In this document: one piece after another, positions 1 through 6,350 of the stretch
How the letters are laid out: each line of letters starts with the position of its first letter
How positions within the stretch are numbered: the stretch's first letter is position 1
DNA from: Eggerthellaceae bacterium
GTDB taxonomy: Bacteria > Actinomycetota > Coriobacteriia > Coriobacteriales > Eggerthellaceae
Direction of reading: 5' to 3'
DNA: 8,168 nucleotides
Assembly: GCA_003452695.1 (NCBI GenBank)
Contig: DMNP01000269.1
Location: 1 to 8,168 of the forward strand
Notes under the pieces: generated by a model
What the model was told of the DNA's origin: nothing
The model's database searches: none
The model's input: the letters and a program-made list of their open reading frames with translations, nothing else
Position numbers and translations under genes: made by a program

Positions 1-243
1 GGTGTGGCGTTCCTCTGATAGCCGCTTTGCGCGCCGCGCGGCTGCGCGGGCGGCTTCATCTTCCTCAACCATGCGGTCGAGCTGCTGCTCGACCGCTGAC
101 GGAATACCGAACAGCGTGCGTTGCGACACGATAGGGCGCAGCGTTTTGCCGCTGGCCTCTGCCGCGAGCATCTCCTGAATGCGCTTCCAGCGCTTCTCGT
201 CTTCGCGATAGCCCATGGTGCGTTGCCCGGCAACCGAATTCAT
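1..243 (-). CDS. Unrecognised protein, N-terminal part only (runs off left edge)
   Basis: This is a leftward open frame with no stop for 81 codons, leaving the window at base 1. I do not recognise the family. The visible part is strongly charged: an N-terminal stretch rich in Arg, Lys and Glu (GYREDEKRWKRIQEML), then a short segment with Thr-Leu-Arg-Pro and Leu-Phe-Gly-Ile-Pro, then an acidic/basic Ala-Arg-Glu-rich stretch likely to be helical or coiled coil. No membrane segment or signal peptide is seen. Codon third positions are GC-rich, like the neighbouring real genes, which favours this frame over the overlapping one. Two in-frame ATGs are possible, at 243 and 216. Neither has a convincing Shine-Dalgarno sequence, so the start is uncertain. 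It lies downstream of the HIT gene on the same strand, about 100 bases away across a large palindrome, so cotranscription is possible. Confidence 0.5.
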   Translation of the reverse strand, partial: MNSVAGQRTMGYREDEKRWKRIQEMLAAEASGKTLRPIVSQRTLFGIPSAVEQQLDRMVEEDEAARAAARRAKRLSEERHT

Positions 244-250
244 CGTCCAT

Positions 251-329
251 CGCAGCCGTTGGCAGCTTGGCAGTCGCTGGCGGCCCGCCTATCGGCGGAA
301 GGCGGCCAGCGACGGCGGCAACGGCTGCG
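251..329. repeat. Three-tier imperfect palindrome (large hairpin)
   Basis: Nested inverted repeats share one centre. The outer arms are 251-261 and 319-329 (11 bp perfect), the middle arms 273-281 and 305-313 (9 bp perfect), and the inner arms 285-289 and 294-298 (5 bp with a TATC loop). It occupies most of the gap between the leftward HIT gene and the next leftward gene. No T-run follows on either side, so it is not a classical intrinsic terminator. It could be a factor-assisted terminator, an mRNA-stabilising hairpin or a dispersed palindromic repeat. Confidence 0.7.
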
Positions 330-343
330 GTGGCGATGCGTTC

Positions 344-706
344 CTAGCTGTTCAGGCGCTGCGATCCCTCGAAGGTGAAGCGGCCCATCTTTATCCCGCC
401 CAGTATATGCACGTGCAGGTGCCCGACGGTGGCGGCTGAATCGGGGCCGGTGTTGACGACCGAACGGTAGCCTGTTTCGTCCACGCCTTTTGCCTTCGCC
501 ACTTCCGGCACGACCTTCATCAGCTTGCCGAGCAACTCCTCGGGCACGTCGGCCTGCAGGTTGTCATAGTGCTGTTTGGGAATGACGAGCGTGTGCACGG
601 GCGCTTCGGGCTCGATGTCGTCGAAGGCGTAGAACAGGTCGTCCTCGTAGACCTTTTTCGAGGGGATCTCGCCGGCAACAATCTTGCAGAACAGGCAATC
701 TTGCAT
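344..706 (-). CDS. HIT family (histidine triad) nucleotide-binding hydrolase, HINT-like
   Basis: The product is a 120-residue cytosolic protein, the usual length for HINT-type HIT proteins, which hydrolyse nucleoside phosphoramidates and related adenylylated compounds. The N-terminus has Cys4-x-x-Cys7 followed by KIVAGEIPS, the typical HIT opening; the cysteines probably bind zinc. His38 lies in the PVHTLVIPK strand. The histidine triad is H96-L-H98-V-H100-I-L followed by GG. The residues just before the triad are unusual: family members normally have Gly-Gln there, and this protein has Ala91-Ala92-Thr-Val-Gly. The start is well supported by AAAGGAG about six bases upstream of the ATG. The gene stands alone, divergent from the membrane protein at 848. 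The biological substrate cannot be read from the sequence. Confidence 0.93.
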   Translation of the reverse strand: MQDCLFCKIVAGEIPSKKVYEDDLFYAFDDIEPEAPVHTLVIPKQHYDNLQADVPEELLGKLMKVVPEVAKAKGVDETGYRSVVNTGPDSAATVGHLHVHILGGIKMGRFTFEGSQRLNS

Positions 707-847
707 GTGAATCTCCTTTCGAATAGCGTCGCTGCAAGCATACCAGAAGGAACGGCAATGTTACATTGATTACAAGTAATGCGGCCGATGCCGGCCGATT
801 CCGTTGCTGCCCAGGTCGCGAGCGGTAACGATACCCCAGGAGGCGCC

Positions 848-1717
848 ATGGACCCGAAACCTTCGCAACCGCATACCGTGCGCAATGTCGTCCTTGCCGT
901 AGCAGCCGCTCTGGTCGTGACCGTTGCGGTCGTGCTTGGCTTGGCGTATGCGCGTGTAATCAATATTCCATTCCTGCCCGGAAACGCTGCGGTTTCGCTG
1001 CTGGGCTCTCTGGACGAGGCGCTGAGGTCCGGGGAATTCGATGCAGAGGCGTCTGTAGACGTGGATGCGGATCTGTCCGCGGCAGGCATGTCGCTGAAAA
1101 TGAGCGCGGCGGGCAAGGCGAGTGGTTTCGTCAGCGGCTTTTCCGTGGAAGACCCCTGCGCTGCCAAAGTGAGCGACGGCGCGTTTTCGCTTACGGTGAA
1201 GATTCCGGGCCTTCCGTTCGTCGGTGAGACGTCCGCAGCGGGCTCCTTCGCCTTGGACCTGCCGCAGAGCACGTTCGACTATGCCCTATCCGAGCCGGTT
1301 GGGGCATCTGGCCGAGTTGATGTAGATGTGGCCGCCCTACGCGAAACGATTGCGCGCAACGGAGGCGTGCCTTTCGACCCCGCTGCTGTTCGCGATTTGC
1401 AGATGCACGACGACACCATACGCTTCACGTTAGCATCAGAGGCGTTGCAGGAAGTCCCGGAGCTGCGCCAGGCCCTGGAAGCGCTAAGGAATTCGGGTGT
1501 CGAGGCATCGGTTAATCCGGGGGATTTCGATGTGACCATCGTCGTGAACGACGAGACCGGGCGCGTGGATGCAAATGCAAAAGGTCCTCTTCACCTGGCG
1601 CTTTCCGGTGAAGGATTGTCCAGACAGGCATTCGGCATCAATCAGATAGATGGGAACCTGACCCTGTCCATCGGACTTGCCCTTACCCCGCGCTCGGCGG
1701 CTTCCGCAGCATCGTAG
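848..1717 (+). CDS. Membrane-anchored protein of unknown function
   Basis: The product has 289 residues. The start at 848 is chosen because AGGAGG lies just upstream; the frame is open back to an ATG at 779, but that start lacks a ribosome binding site. A short hydrophilic N-terminus is followed by one hydrophobic helix (about residues 13-34, rich in Val, Ala and Leu), preceded by Arg12 and followed by Arg36. This suggests a signal anchor with the rest of the protein outside the membrane. The remainder has no recognised motif. It has many alternating polar/hydrophobic stretches, for example around 'EASVDVDADL' and 'FDVTIVVND', suggesting a beta-rich extracytoplasmic domain, and ends in a Ser/Ala-rich tail. 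There is no lipobox cysteine. It is divergent from the HIT gene and appears monocistronic, being followed by a stem-loop and a long gap. Function unknown. Confidence 0.82.
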   Translation: MDPKPSQPHTVRNVVLAVAAALVVTVAVVLGLAYARVINIPFLPGNAAVSLLGSLDEALRSGEFDAEASVDVDADLSAAGMSLKMSAAGKASGFVSGFSVEDPCAAKVSDGAFSLTVKIPGLPFVGETSAAGSFALDLPQSTFDYALSEPVGASGRVDVDVAALRETIARNGGVPFDPAAVRDLQMHDDTIRFTLASEALQEVPELRQALEALRNSGVEASVNPGDFDVTIVVNDETGRVDANAKGPLHLALSGEGLSRQAFGINQIDGNLTLSIGLALTPRSAASAAS

Positions 1718-1747
1718 CCTACGCGGGCAATGCGGAAGGGCCGAGCA
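1692..1747 (+). terminator. Stem-loop spanning the stop codon, possible terminator
   Basis: CTTCCGCA (1701-1708) pairs perfectly with TGCGGAAG (1731-1738). The stem extends outward through GCTCGGC (1692-1698) with GCCGAGC (1740-1746) after a small internal bulge. The stop codon at 1715-1717 lies in the loop. There is no T-run after the stem, so intrinsic termination is not assured. It may instead protect the 3' end of the mRNA or act with Rho. Confidence 0.4.
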
Positions 1748-1850
1748 AGGATTGCATGCCCCGCCACGTCTGCGCTCGGTCGAGCCGCCAGGGCGCATCA
1801 TGGGCGGAGAGTAGTCTTGCCCGCGGGGTGGGCTGAATCAAAGCGTGCTT

Positions 1851-1886
1851 CTCGCGGTGCCTCTCGCGGTGCCTCTTGCGGTGCCA
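1851..1886. repeat. 12-base tandem repeat, three copies
   Basis: The unit CTCGCGGTGCCT occurs at 1851-1862 and 1863-1874 exactly, and at 1875-1886 with two changes (CTTGCGGTGCCA). It is non-coding and lies upstream of the redox operon. It could be a variable-number slippage tract or a set of phased binding sites; the sequence does not decide. Confidence 0.85.
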
Positions 1887-1933
1887 TTTTGCGTGGAAAT
1901 GGGACTTTCTCTATTGGAATCTAGTATCCTAGA

Positions 1934-2085
1934 TAAGCACTGATTTATCATGCCGGCCCAGGCCGCGCAGGGTGGCGCGTTTCGCCTTCAAGCCTCGTTT
2001 ACCCACGCCAGTGGGCGCATTCGGTTTTCAGTTGAGGCGTACTCGCCCTGCGCACCCTGGGTCCGACAGCATAAATCAGTGCTTA
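1934..2085. repeat. 152-base long-hairpin palindrome, MITE-like or fold-back element
   Basis: The ends are a perfect 15-bp inverted repeat, TAAGCACTGATTTAT at 1934-1948 and its reverse complement at 2071-2085. Inward of this the arms remain complementary: CGG, CCCAGG, GCGCAGGG, CGCCT and CAA blocks match in order with small mismatches and bulges. The apex is CCCAC (2002-2006) with GTGGG (2011-2015) around a four-base loop. I count roughly 47 base pairs in one hairpin with a single common centre. This architecture fits a miniature inverted-repeat element lacking a transposase, or a structured leader RNA of the following operon. I see no clear target-site duplication: the flanks read CCTAGA and CCGAGG. 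No transposase gene is in the window. Confidence 0.75.
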
Positions 2086-2168
2086 CCGAGGCGAAGACGA
2101 GAGAGACATCGCGGCGCCGTGGGCGGGCGATGCGCGAGGAAGTGCCGGGCGCTGCAGCCTGAAGGCGC

Positions 2169-2181
2169 TTCGCAATGCGAA
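2169..2181. promoter_or_regulatory. 13-base palindrome adjoining the ribosome binding site
   Basis: TTCGCA-A-TGCGAA is a perfect 6-bp inverted repeat around one base. It ends next to the AAGGGG ribosome binding site of the iron-sulfur protein gene, overlapping it by one base. The one-base spacer prevents a stable RNA hairpin, so a DNA-binding dimer site is the more natural reading, but its position this close to the start is unusual and it may be chance. Confidence 0.25.
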
Positions 2182-2192
2182 AGGGGCAAGGC

Positions 2193-3392
2193 ATGGGATT
2201 GCTCGAGTGCCACGATACCTACTGGAAGTTCGCGGGCCAGTGCACGCAATGCGGGCATTGCACAGGTGCGTGCAGCTCGCTGACGACGGCGCAGATGACG
2301 CTTGGCGACATTGCCGAGGCCATGCTGGCGGCCGAGCGCGGGGCCGAATCGATTGACGACGTGCGCATGCGCATAGCCACGAACCCGCAGCTCGTCCAGG
2401 CCGTGCGCGGGTGCTTTTTCTGCACTTCGTGCAAGAACACGTGCTTCGCGCACAACGACGTGTGCGATCTTATCTATCATGCGCGCATCGATTTCCAGAA
2501 TTTGGGGCTTATCGAGCGCGGAGCCTGGTCGAGCGTGCTCGTGGACGAAGAATGGGATATCTTCACGGCATATCGCGCCATCCACGGCATAGGCTATGCG
2601 GACCTGACGCGCCACGTGGCAAGCAAAGACGGCGAAGCGCAGGCCGACTGCGAAGTGGCGTTCATGCCGGGCTGCGCGCTGGCGGCCTACGGCCCGGAGC
2701 TTACGCGCGAGATATTCGCGACCGTCGAAGAGCTGGGCGGCAAGACCACCCTCATCGACCACTGCTGTGGGTCGCCCCTGAAAAGCGCCGGATTCTACGA
2801 CCGCGCCGAGGCGCTTTGCGACCTCATAGCCCGCGAGATGCGGGAATCGGGTGCCGGAAGGCTCGTGTGCGTGTGCCCGGGCTGCGCAAACGCCATGCGC
2901 TCCGCATTTGCCCGCAACGGGCTGGACGTTCAGGTGGGGTCGCTTTCGGCATTCTTGGTGGAAAAGGGTTTCGAACCCAAGCGCGACCTGCCCGATGCAC
3001 CGCTTTGCCTTTCGAAATCGTGCCAGGACCGCGATGGCGTCTATCTGGCCGAGACCTGCGATGTGCTCGGCATCGATTCGGCCACGCCGTCCATCTTCCA
3101 CGGCTGCTGCGGCGCAGGCGGCGGGGTAAGCGCGTTCGATCCCAACAGGCAGGACCAGCAGGCGGACGAAAAGCTGTCGTTCGCGCCCGACGGATCGCTT
3201 GTGGTAAGCATGTGCCCCACCTGCACCTATACGTATGCATTTCGCCAGATGAGCAATCCGCGCAACATTACGAGCAAGCACTATACCGAGCTGCTGTTCG
3301 AAAGCCAGTTCGATTGGAATACGGTGTTTGCCCAGCTTGGCGGCATGTGGTCGGGCGAATACGGCGCATGGTTGGCAAGCGTGTTCGCGTAG
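2193..3392 (+). CDS. Iron-sulfur protein with two ferredoxin clusters and two CCG (HdrD-like) domains
   Basis: The product has 399 residues. Start 2193 is preferred over the in-frame ATG at 2175 because AAGGGG lies six bases upstream. Residues 17-27 (C17, C20, C23, C27) and 74-84 (C74, C77, C80, C84) each form a CxxCxxCxxxC motif for a [4Fe-4S] cluster. Two cysteine-rich CCG domains follow. The first has C161, C191-C192 and C228-x-x-C231; the second has C277, C305-C306 and C341-x-x-C344, with spacings close to the CX31-39CCX35-36CXXC consensus of HdrB/HdrD, GlpC and LutA. In HdrB such domains hold non-cubane [4Fe-4S] clusters that split disulfides; in GlpC-type proteins they pass electrons to quinones. 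There is no membrane segment, so the protein is cytosolic or peripheral. It lies 22 bases upstream of a flavoprotein gene, which is probably its electron partner. The substrate is unknown. Confidence 0.92.
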   Translation: MGLLECHDTYWKFAGQCTQCGHCTGACSSLTTAQMTLGDIAEAMLAAERGAESIDDVRMRIATNPQLVQAVRGCFFCTSCKNTCFAHNDVCDLIYHARIDFQNLGLIERGAWSSVLVDEEWDIFTAYRAIHGIGYADLTRHVASKDGEAQADCEVAFMPGCALAAYGPELTREIFATVEELGGKTTLIDHCCGSPLKSAGFYDRAEALCDLIAREMRESGAGRLVCVCPGCANAMRSAFARNGLDVQVGSLSAFLVEKGFEPKRDLPDAPLCLSKSCQDRDGVYLAETCDVLGIDSATPSIFHGCCGAGGGVSAFDPNRQDQQADEKLSFAPDGSLVVSMCPTCTYTYAFRQMSNPRNITSKHYTELLFESQFDWNTVFAQLGGMWSGEYGAWLASVFA

Positions 3393-3414
3393 GCAGCGCA
3401 GATAGGAGCATACG

Positions 3415-4686
3415 ATGACCCAGGAAACCATCGATAGGCCAGGCGTCGCGATTATCGGATACGGCACGGCTGGCGTGAATGCGCTGATAGCACTGCGCAT
3501 GGCGGGCTACGAAGGACCTGTGCACGTGTTTTCGGACACGGGCATCCTGCCGTACAGCCCCATTCTCACTTCGTACTATGCGGGCGGCGAGAAAAGCTAC
3601 GAGGAATGCTTTCCCTGGACGGCCGAGGAGCTGGACGAGCTGCGGCCGACCGTTCATGCGGACTGTCCGGTTACGCGGCTGAACGTGGGCGAGCATCTGG
3701 TGACCACGCCGCAAGGCGATTTTCCCTACGAGAAATGCGTTATCGCCACGGGAGCCACGCCGGCTTGCTGGGGTTTTCCCGGCGTCGAGGGCGAAGAGGA
3801 CTACCAGCCGCTCGTGCTGCGGTCGATGGACGACGCGCAGCGCTTGAAGGATGCGCTGGAAGATTCCGCGTGCCGGCGCGTGTTGGTAAGCGGCGCGTCC
3901 ATGGTGGCGCTGAAGACGCTGGAAGCCTGCTTGAACCACGGCAAGGACGTAACGCTTGTGGGCATCAATCCACACGTGCTGGACTTCAACGCCTTGCCCG
4001 AGGCTGCCGAGCGTTTCGAGCGCGGATTGCTGGCCAAGGGCGTGAAGCTGCGCCTGAGCCAGAGCATCGCGCAGGTGCGCCGTGCCGCGAGCGGAGAACT
4101 TGAAGTGACGTTCGCTAACGGCGACGTGGATGTCTTCGATGCGATTTCGGTCTCGCATGGCATGAAGTCGAACCTGGATTTCGTGCAGCAGGGCACGCTG
4201 GAAATCGACCGCGCGCTCGTTGTGGACGGCTTCATGCGCACGAGCGACCCCGACGTGTATGCTGCGGGCGACGTGGCCCAGGGCACCGAGCTGATTTCCG
4301 GCGAGAAGCGCATCGTCGGCATATGGAAGAACGCTGCCCTGCAGGGCCAATGCGCGGGGACAGCTATTGCCGCGGAACTTGCGGGCAAGGAGCCTCCGGC
4401 CAGCTGCGCGCTTCGCGGGTCTATTGCGACGAACACCATAGCCGTGCGCGGCACGCTGTTCATATCCGCCGGCACGATGGAGCTTACGCCGCAACGGCAG
4501 GTGGAAGTGCGCGAAACCGACGATATGACCGTGGTCTATATTTTCGAGGAAAGCGGGGACGAGCGTCGTTTGGTCGGTTTCAACCTGGTAAGCGACACCG
4601 ACGAGGAAGGGTCGCGGGCCTACGACACCGGCGCCATGCTGACGCTGCGCATCGAAGCGGGCTTGTCGCGGCCGGACCAGCTATGA
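3415..4686 (+). CDS. FAD-dependent pyridine nucleotide-disulfide-type oxidoreductase
   Basis: The product has 423 residues; AGGAG (3404-3408) lies six bases before the ATG. The N-terminal FAD site is VAIIGYGTAG (G15, G17, G20). The PYSPILTSYYAGG segment near residue 45 resembles NADH oxidase, CoA-disulfide reductase and nitrite-reductase-type flavoproteins. ATGATP follows near residue 115, and YAAGDVA (D286) is the second FAD contact. The second Rossmann motif, where NAD(P)H binds in this family, is degenerate: G160-A-S162-M-V-A165 instead of GxGxxG, so nucleotide binding may be lost. No redox-active CxxxxC disulfide is visible. The region after residue 330 would be the dimerisation domain. 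It is the second gene of an operon with the HdrD-like protein. The inferred role is electron exchange between a flavin-linked donor and the partner's iron-sulfur centres; the reaction is unknown. Confidence 0.9.
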   Translation: MTQETIDRPGVAIIGYGTAGVNALIALRMAGYEGPVHVFSDTGILPYSPILTSYYAGGEKSYEECFPWTAEELDELRPTVHADCPVTRLNVGEHLVTTPQGDFPYEKCVIATGATPACWGFPGVEGEEDYQPLVLRSMDDAQRLKDALEDSACRRVLVSGASMVALKTLEACLNHGKDVTLVGINPHVLDFNALPEAAERFERGLLAKGVKLRLSQSIAQVRRAASGELEVTFANGDVDVFDAISVSHGMKSNLDFVQQGTLEIDRALVVDGFMRTSDPDVYAAGDVAQGTELISGEKRIVGIWKNAALQGQCAGTAIAAELAGKEPPASCALRGSIATNTIAVRGTLFISAGTMELTPQRQVEVRETDDMTVVYIFEESGDERRLVGFNLVSDTDEEGSRAYDTGAMLTLRIEAGLSRPDQL

Positions 4687-4796
4687 ATCAAGCGGGCTGC
4701 CGCGTTGCGTAACGTGTAATTCGCAATGGGGCAGAAATATGGCCCAGTGGTTTACTATAGGCGCAGTATCGGCATTCGTATGACGAAGGGAGCACC

Positions 4797-5351
4797 ATGG
4801 CACAGCAGTTCAGCGTGGATTGGGCAAAGGGCGTAATAGGCGACAACGTGCAGAAGGCCCAGGCGATTATCGCGGATCCGGATCAGGTCGATGCGCTGCT
4901 CGGGCAGCTGCATGAAAAGCTGAGGGGTCTTCCCAACACGATAGGCACGGCATTTGCCAATGTGCCCGTCATGGCACAGATGGTGAAATGCTACGTAACG
5001 CGCGAATACACCGAGGTGTCGCCGAAGGTAATCGTGTCGCTTGTAGCCGCGTTCCTGTACTTCGTGAAGCAGAAGGACCTCATTCCCGACAACATTCCCG
5101 TCGTGGGGTTGGCAGACGACCTGGCAGTCGCCACCGTGGCCATGGCCATTAACGAGCCCGAGCTGAGGGCGTTCGAGGAATGGCGCGAACGCCGTGGCCA
5201 AGAGCCGATGCAGCTTGTGGAAGTTGAAGCTGAAGCTGAAGCCATCGACGACAGCGATGCTGCCAGCGCAATAGCAGATGCCAATGCCGCCGCTGCAGCT
5301 GTGGCGGAGGCTACGGCAGAAGTATCGGCACCAGCTGGTCAGGCGTCCTAG
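4797..5351 (+). CDS. DUF1232 (YkvA-like) protein with acidic Ala-rich tail
   Basis: The product has 184 residues. GAAGGGAG upstream of the ATG supports the start. Residues about 75-112 match the DUF1232 pattern: SPK followed by a hydrophobic helix, then KDLIPDNIPVVGLADDLAV, where the family has D-x-IPD-x-IP-x-GxxDD. The function of this domain is not established; the hydrophobic stretch suggests membrane association. The N-terminal 70 residues are helical and charged and carry no known motif. The C-terminus (about 139-184) is low-complexity, first Glu/Ala repeats encoded by GAAGCT-like repeats, then Ala-rich. A 110-base gap separates it from the redox operon, so it is probably transcribed separately. 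The patatin gene follows after 53 bases on the same strand and may be cotranscribed. Confidence 0.85.
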   Translation: MAQQFSVDWAKGVIGDNVQKAQAIIADPDQVDALLGQLHEKLRGLPNTIGTAFANVPVMAQMVKCYVTREYTEVSPKVIVSLVAAFLYFVKQKDLIPDNIPVVGLADDLAVATVAMAINEPELRAFEEWRERRGQEPMQLVEVEAEAEAIDDSDAASAIADANAAAAAVAEATAEVSAPAGQAS

Positions 5352-5404
5352 GAAATGCGGTACAGTATGCAGAGAGAATAAGGCGTGGTTAACGGAGGAC
5401 CCAC

Positions 5405-6238
5405 ATGATAGGCGTGGTTGACGTAGGCGGGGGAGAGCGCGGCGCATACGGCGCGGGCGTGCTGGATTGGTGCATGGAAAACGACGTGCATTTCGACGTG
5501 TGCGTTGGGGTGTCGGCCGGCGCTGCCAACCTGTCCTCGTATCTGGCGGGACAAGTGGGACGCAATTTCGCGTTCTATACGACGTATAGCTTCCGGCCGC
5601 AGTACATGGGCGCGGGACTTGCCGTGCGCACGCGGGAATACGCCGACTTGGACTACATCTACGGCACGCTCAGCAATTCGGACGGGGAATTTCCGCTGGA
5701 TTATCGCGCTATGGTGGCGTCGGGCAAGCGCTTCATCGTCGTGGCCACCGATGCGCAGAGTGCGCTTCCGGTCTATTTCACCATGGATGACATGGCACAG
5801 GACGATTATGCGCCCGTGAAGGCGTCTTCGGCGTTGCCGATTGTGAACCGGCCCTATCCGGTTCATGGTCGGCCCTGTTTCGACGGCGGGCTGTCAGACC
5901 CCATTCCGTTGAAGCGCGCGTTCGACGAAGGTTGCGAGAAGGTCGTGGTCATCCTGACGCGGCCGCGCGATTTCTACCGTGACGCGAAAAACGATGTGCG
6001 CACGGCCCGTTTGCTGGCGCCGAAGTACCCGCGGGTGGCCGAGGCGTTGGCCAACCGCGCCGGCTTGTACAACTTGCAGCTGGACTTGGCCAAGAAATAC
6101 GAACGCGAGGGCAAGGCGATAATCGTGGCGCCCGACAGCATAGAGGGCATGAAAACTCTGACGAAGGACCGCAGCGCCATCGAGGGCCTGTACGCCAAGG
6201 GCCTGGCTGACGCCCGGGCCATTGCATCATTCGCGTAA
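5405..6238 (+). CDS. Patatin-like phospholipase family protein
   Basis: The product has 277 residues; ACGGAGG upstream of the ATG supports the start. It carries all the patatin signatures. The oxyanion-hole loop is G8-G9-G10-E-R-G13, the nucleophile elbow is G35-V-S37-A-G39, and the second dyad residue is D160 in FDGG followed by LSDPIP. Ser37 and Asp160 are the expected catalytic dyad of acyl hydrolases that cleave phospholipid or lysophospholipid esters. There is no signal peptide or membrane helix, so it is cytosolic or membrane-peripheral. The length and the early position of the GGGxRG motif fit the compact bacterial YjjU-like type. The last 80 residues are basic and helical. It is followed by the terminator at 6295-6329. 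The actual lipid substrate cannot be inferred. Confidence 0.93.
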   Translation: MIGVVDVGGGERGAYGAGVLDWCMENDVHFDVCVGVSAGAANLSSYLAGQVGRNFAFYTTYSFRPQYMGAGLAVRTREYADLDYIYGTLSNSDGEFPLDYRAMVASGKRFIVVATDAQSALPVYFTMDDMAQDDYAPVKASSALPIVNRPYPVHGRPCFDGGLSDPIPLKRAFDEGCEKVVVILTRPRDFYRDAKNDVRTARLLAPKYPRVAEALANRAGLYNLQLDLAKKYEREGKAIIVAPDSIEGMKTLTKDRSAIEGLYAKGLADARAIASFA

Positions 6239-6294
6239 GGGCGAAGGGCTATCCAGCAGAACCTGACGCTGGCGATACTGCTCGTTCAGAAGAA

Positions 6295-6329
6295 AAGCCC
6301 CCGTCGGCATTGCGTGCCGACGGGGGCTT
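6295..6329. terminator. Bidirectional intrinsic terminator
   Basis: A perfect 15-bp inverted repeat, AAGCCCCCGTCGGCA at 6295-6309 and its complement at 6315-6329, encloses a five-base loop. Read leftward it is followed by TTCTTCT, a U-rich tail fitting termination of rubrerythrin. Read rightward it is followed by GTTCT, weaker but adequate for the patatin gene. It sits between two convergent genes. Confidence 0.92.
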
Positions 6330-6350
6330 GTTCTAGCAGCGGGCGACTGT

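Larger units (their letters stand above)
1718..2192. other. 475-base gap without a convincing gene
   Basis: No open frame here has both a plausible ribosome binding site and codon use like the neighbours. The frames that exist overlap the repeats and give Arg/Ala-rich nonsense. The gap contains the right arm of the stem-loop at 1692-1747, three 12-base tandem repeats (1851-1886), an AT-richer stretch around 1895-1948 that may hold a promoter, the 152-base palindrome (1934-2085) and the leader of the redox operon. Confidence 0.6.

Noticed and set aside
1950..2283. Short rightward frames over the 152-base palindrome
   Set aside because: No ribosome binding site and an Arg-rich composition; they follow from the palindrome and the downstream gene in another frame.
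2950..2985. tRNA-like GGGTTTCGAACCC stretch
   Set aside because: It lies inside the well-supported iron-sulfur protein gene and no acceptor or anticodon arms surround it.
2076..3500. Long leftward open frame (474 codons) opposite the iron-sulfur protein gene
   Set aside because: It is the antisense shadow of a high-GC gene with clear cysteine motifs; its product is Ala/Arg/His-rich without domains, and it crosses the palindrome and operon leader.
3268..4494. Long leftward open frame opposite the flavoprotein gene
   Set aside because: It is an antisense shadow; the rightward frame has both FAD motifs and a ribosome binding site.
4753..4758. TACTAT as a -10 box for the DUF1232 gene
   Set aside because: Only four of six positions match, and no -35 lies at a suitable distance, so it was not called as a feature.
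5215..5345. GAAGCT-type repeats and Ala-rich codons as a possible frameshift or repeat element
   Set aside because: The frame stays open to a normal stop; this is a low-complexity protein tail.
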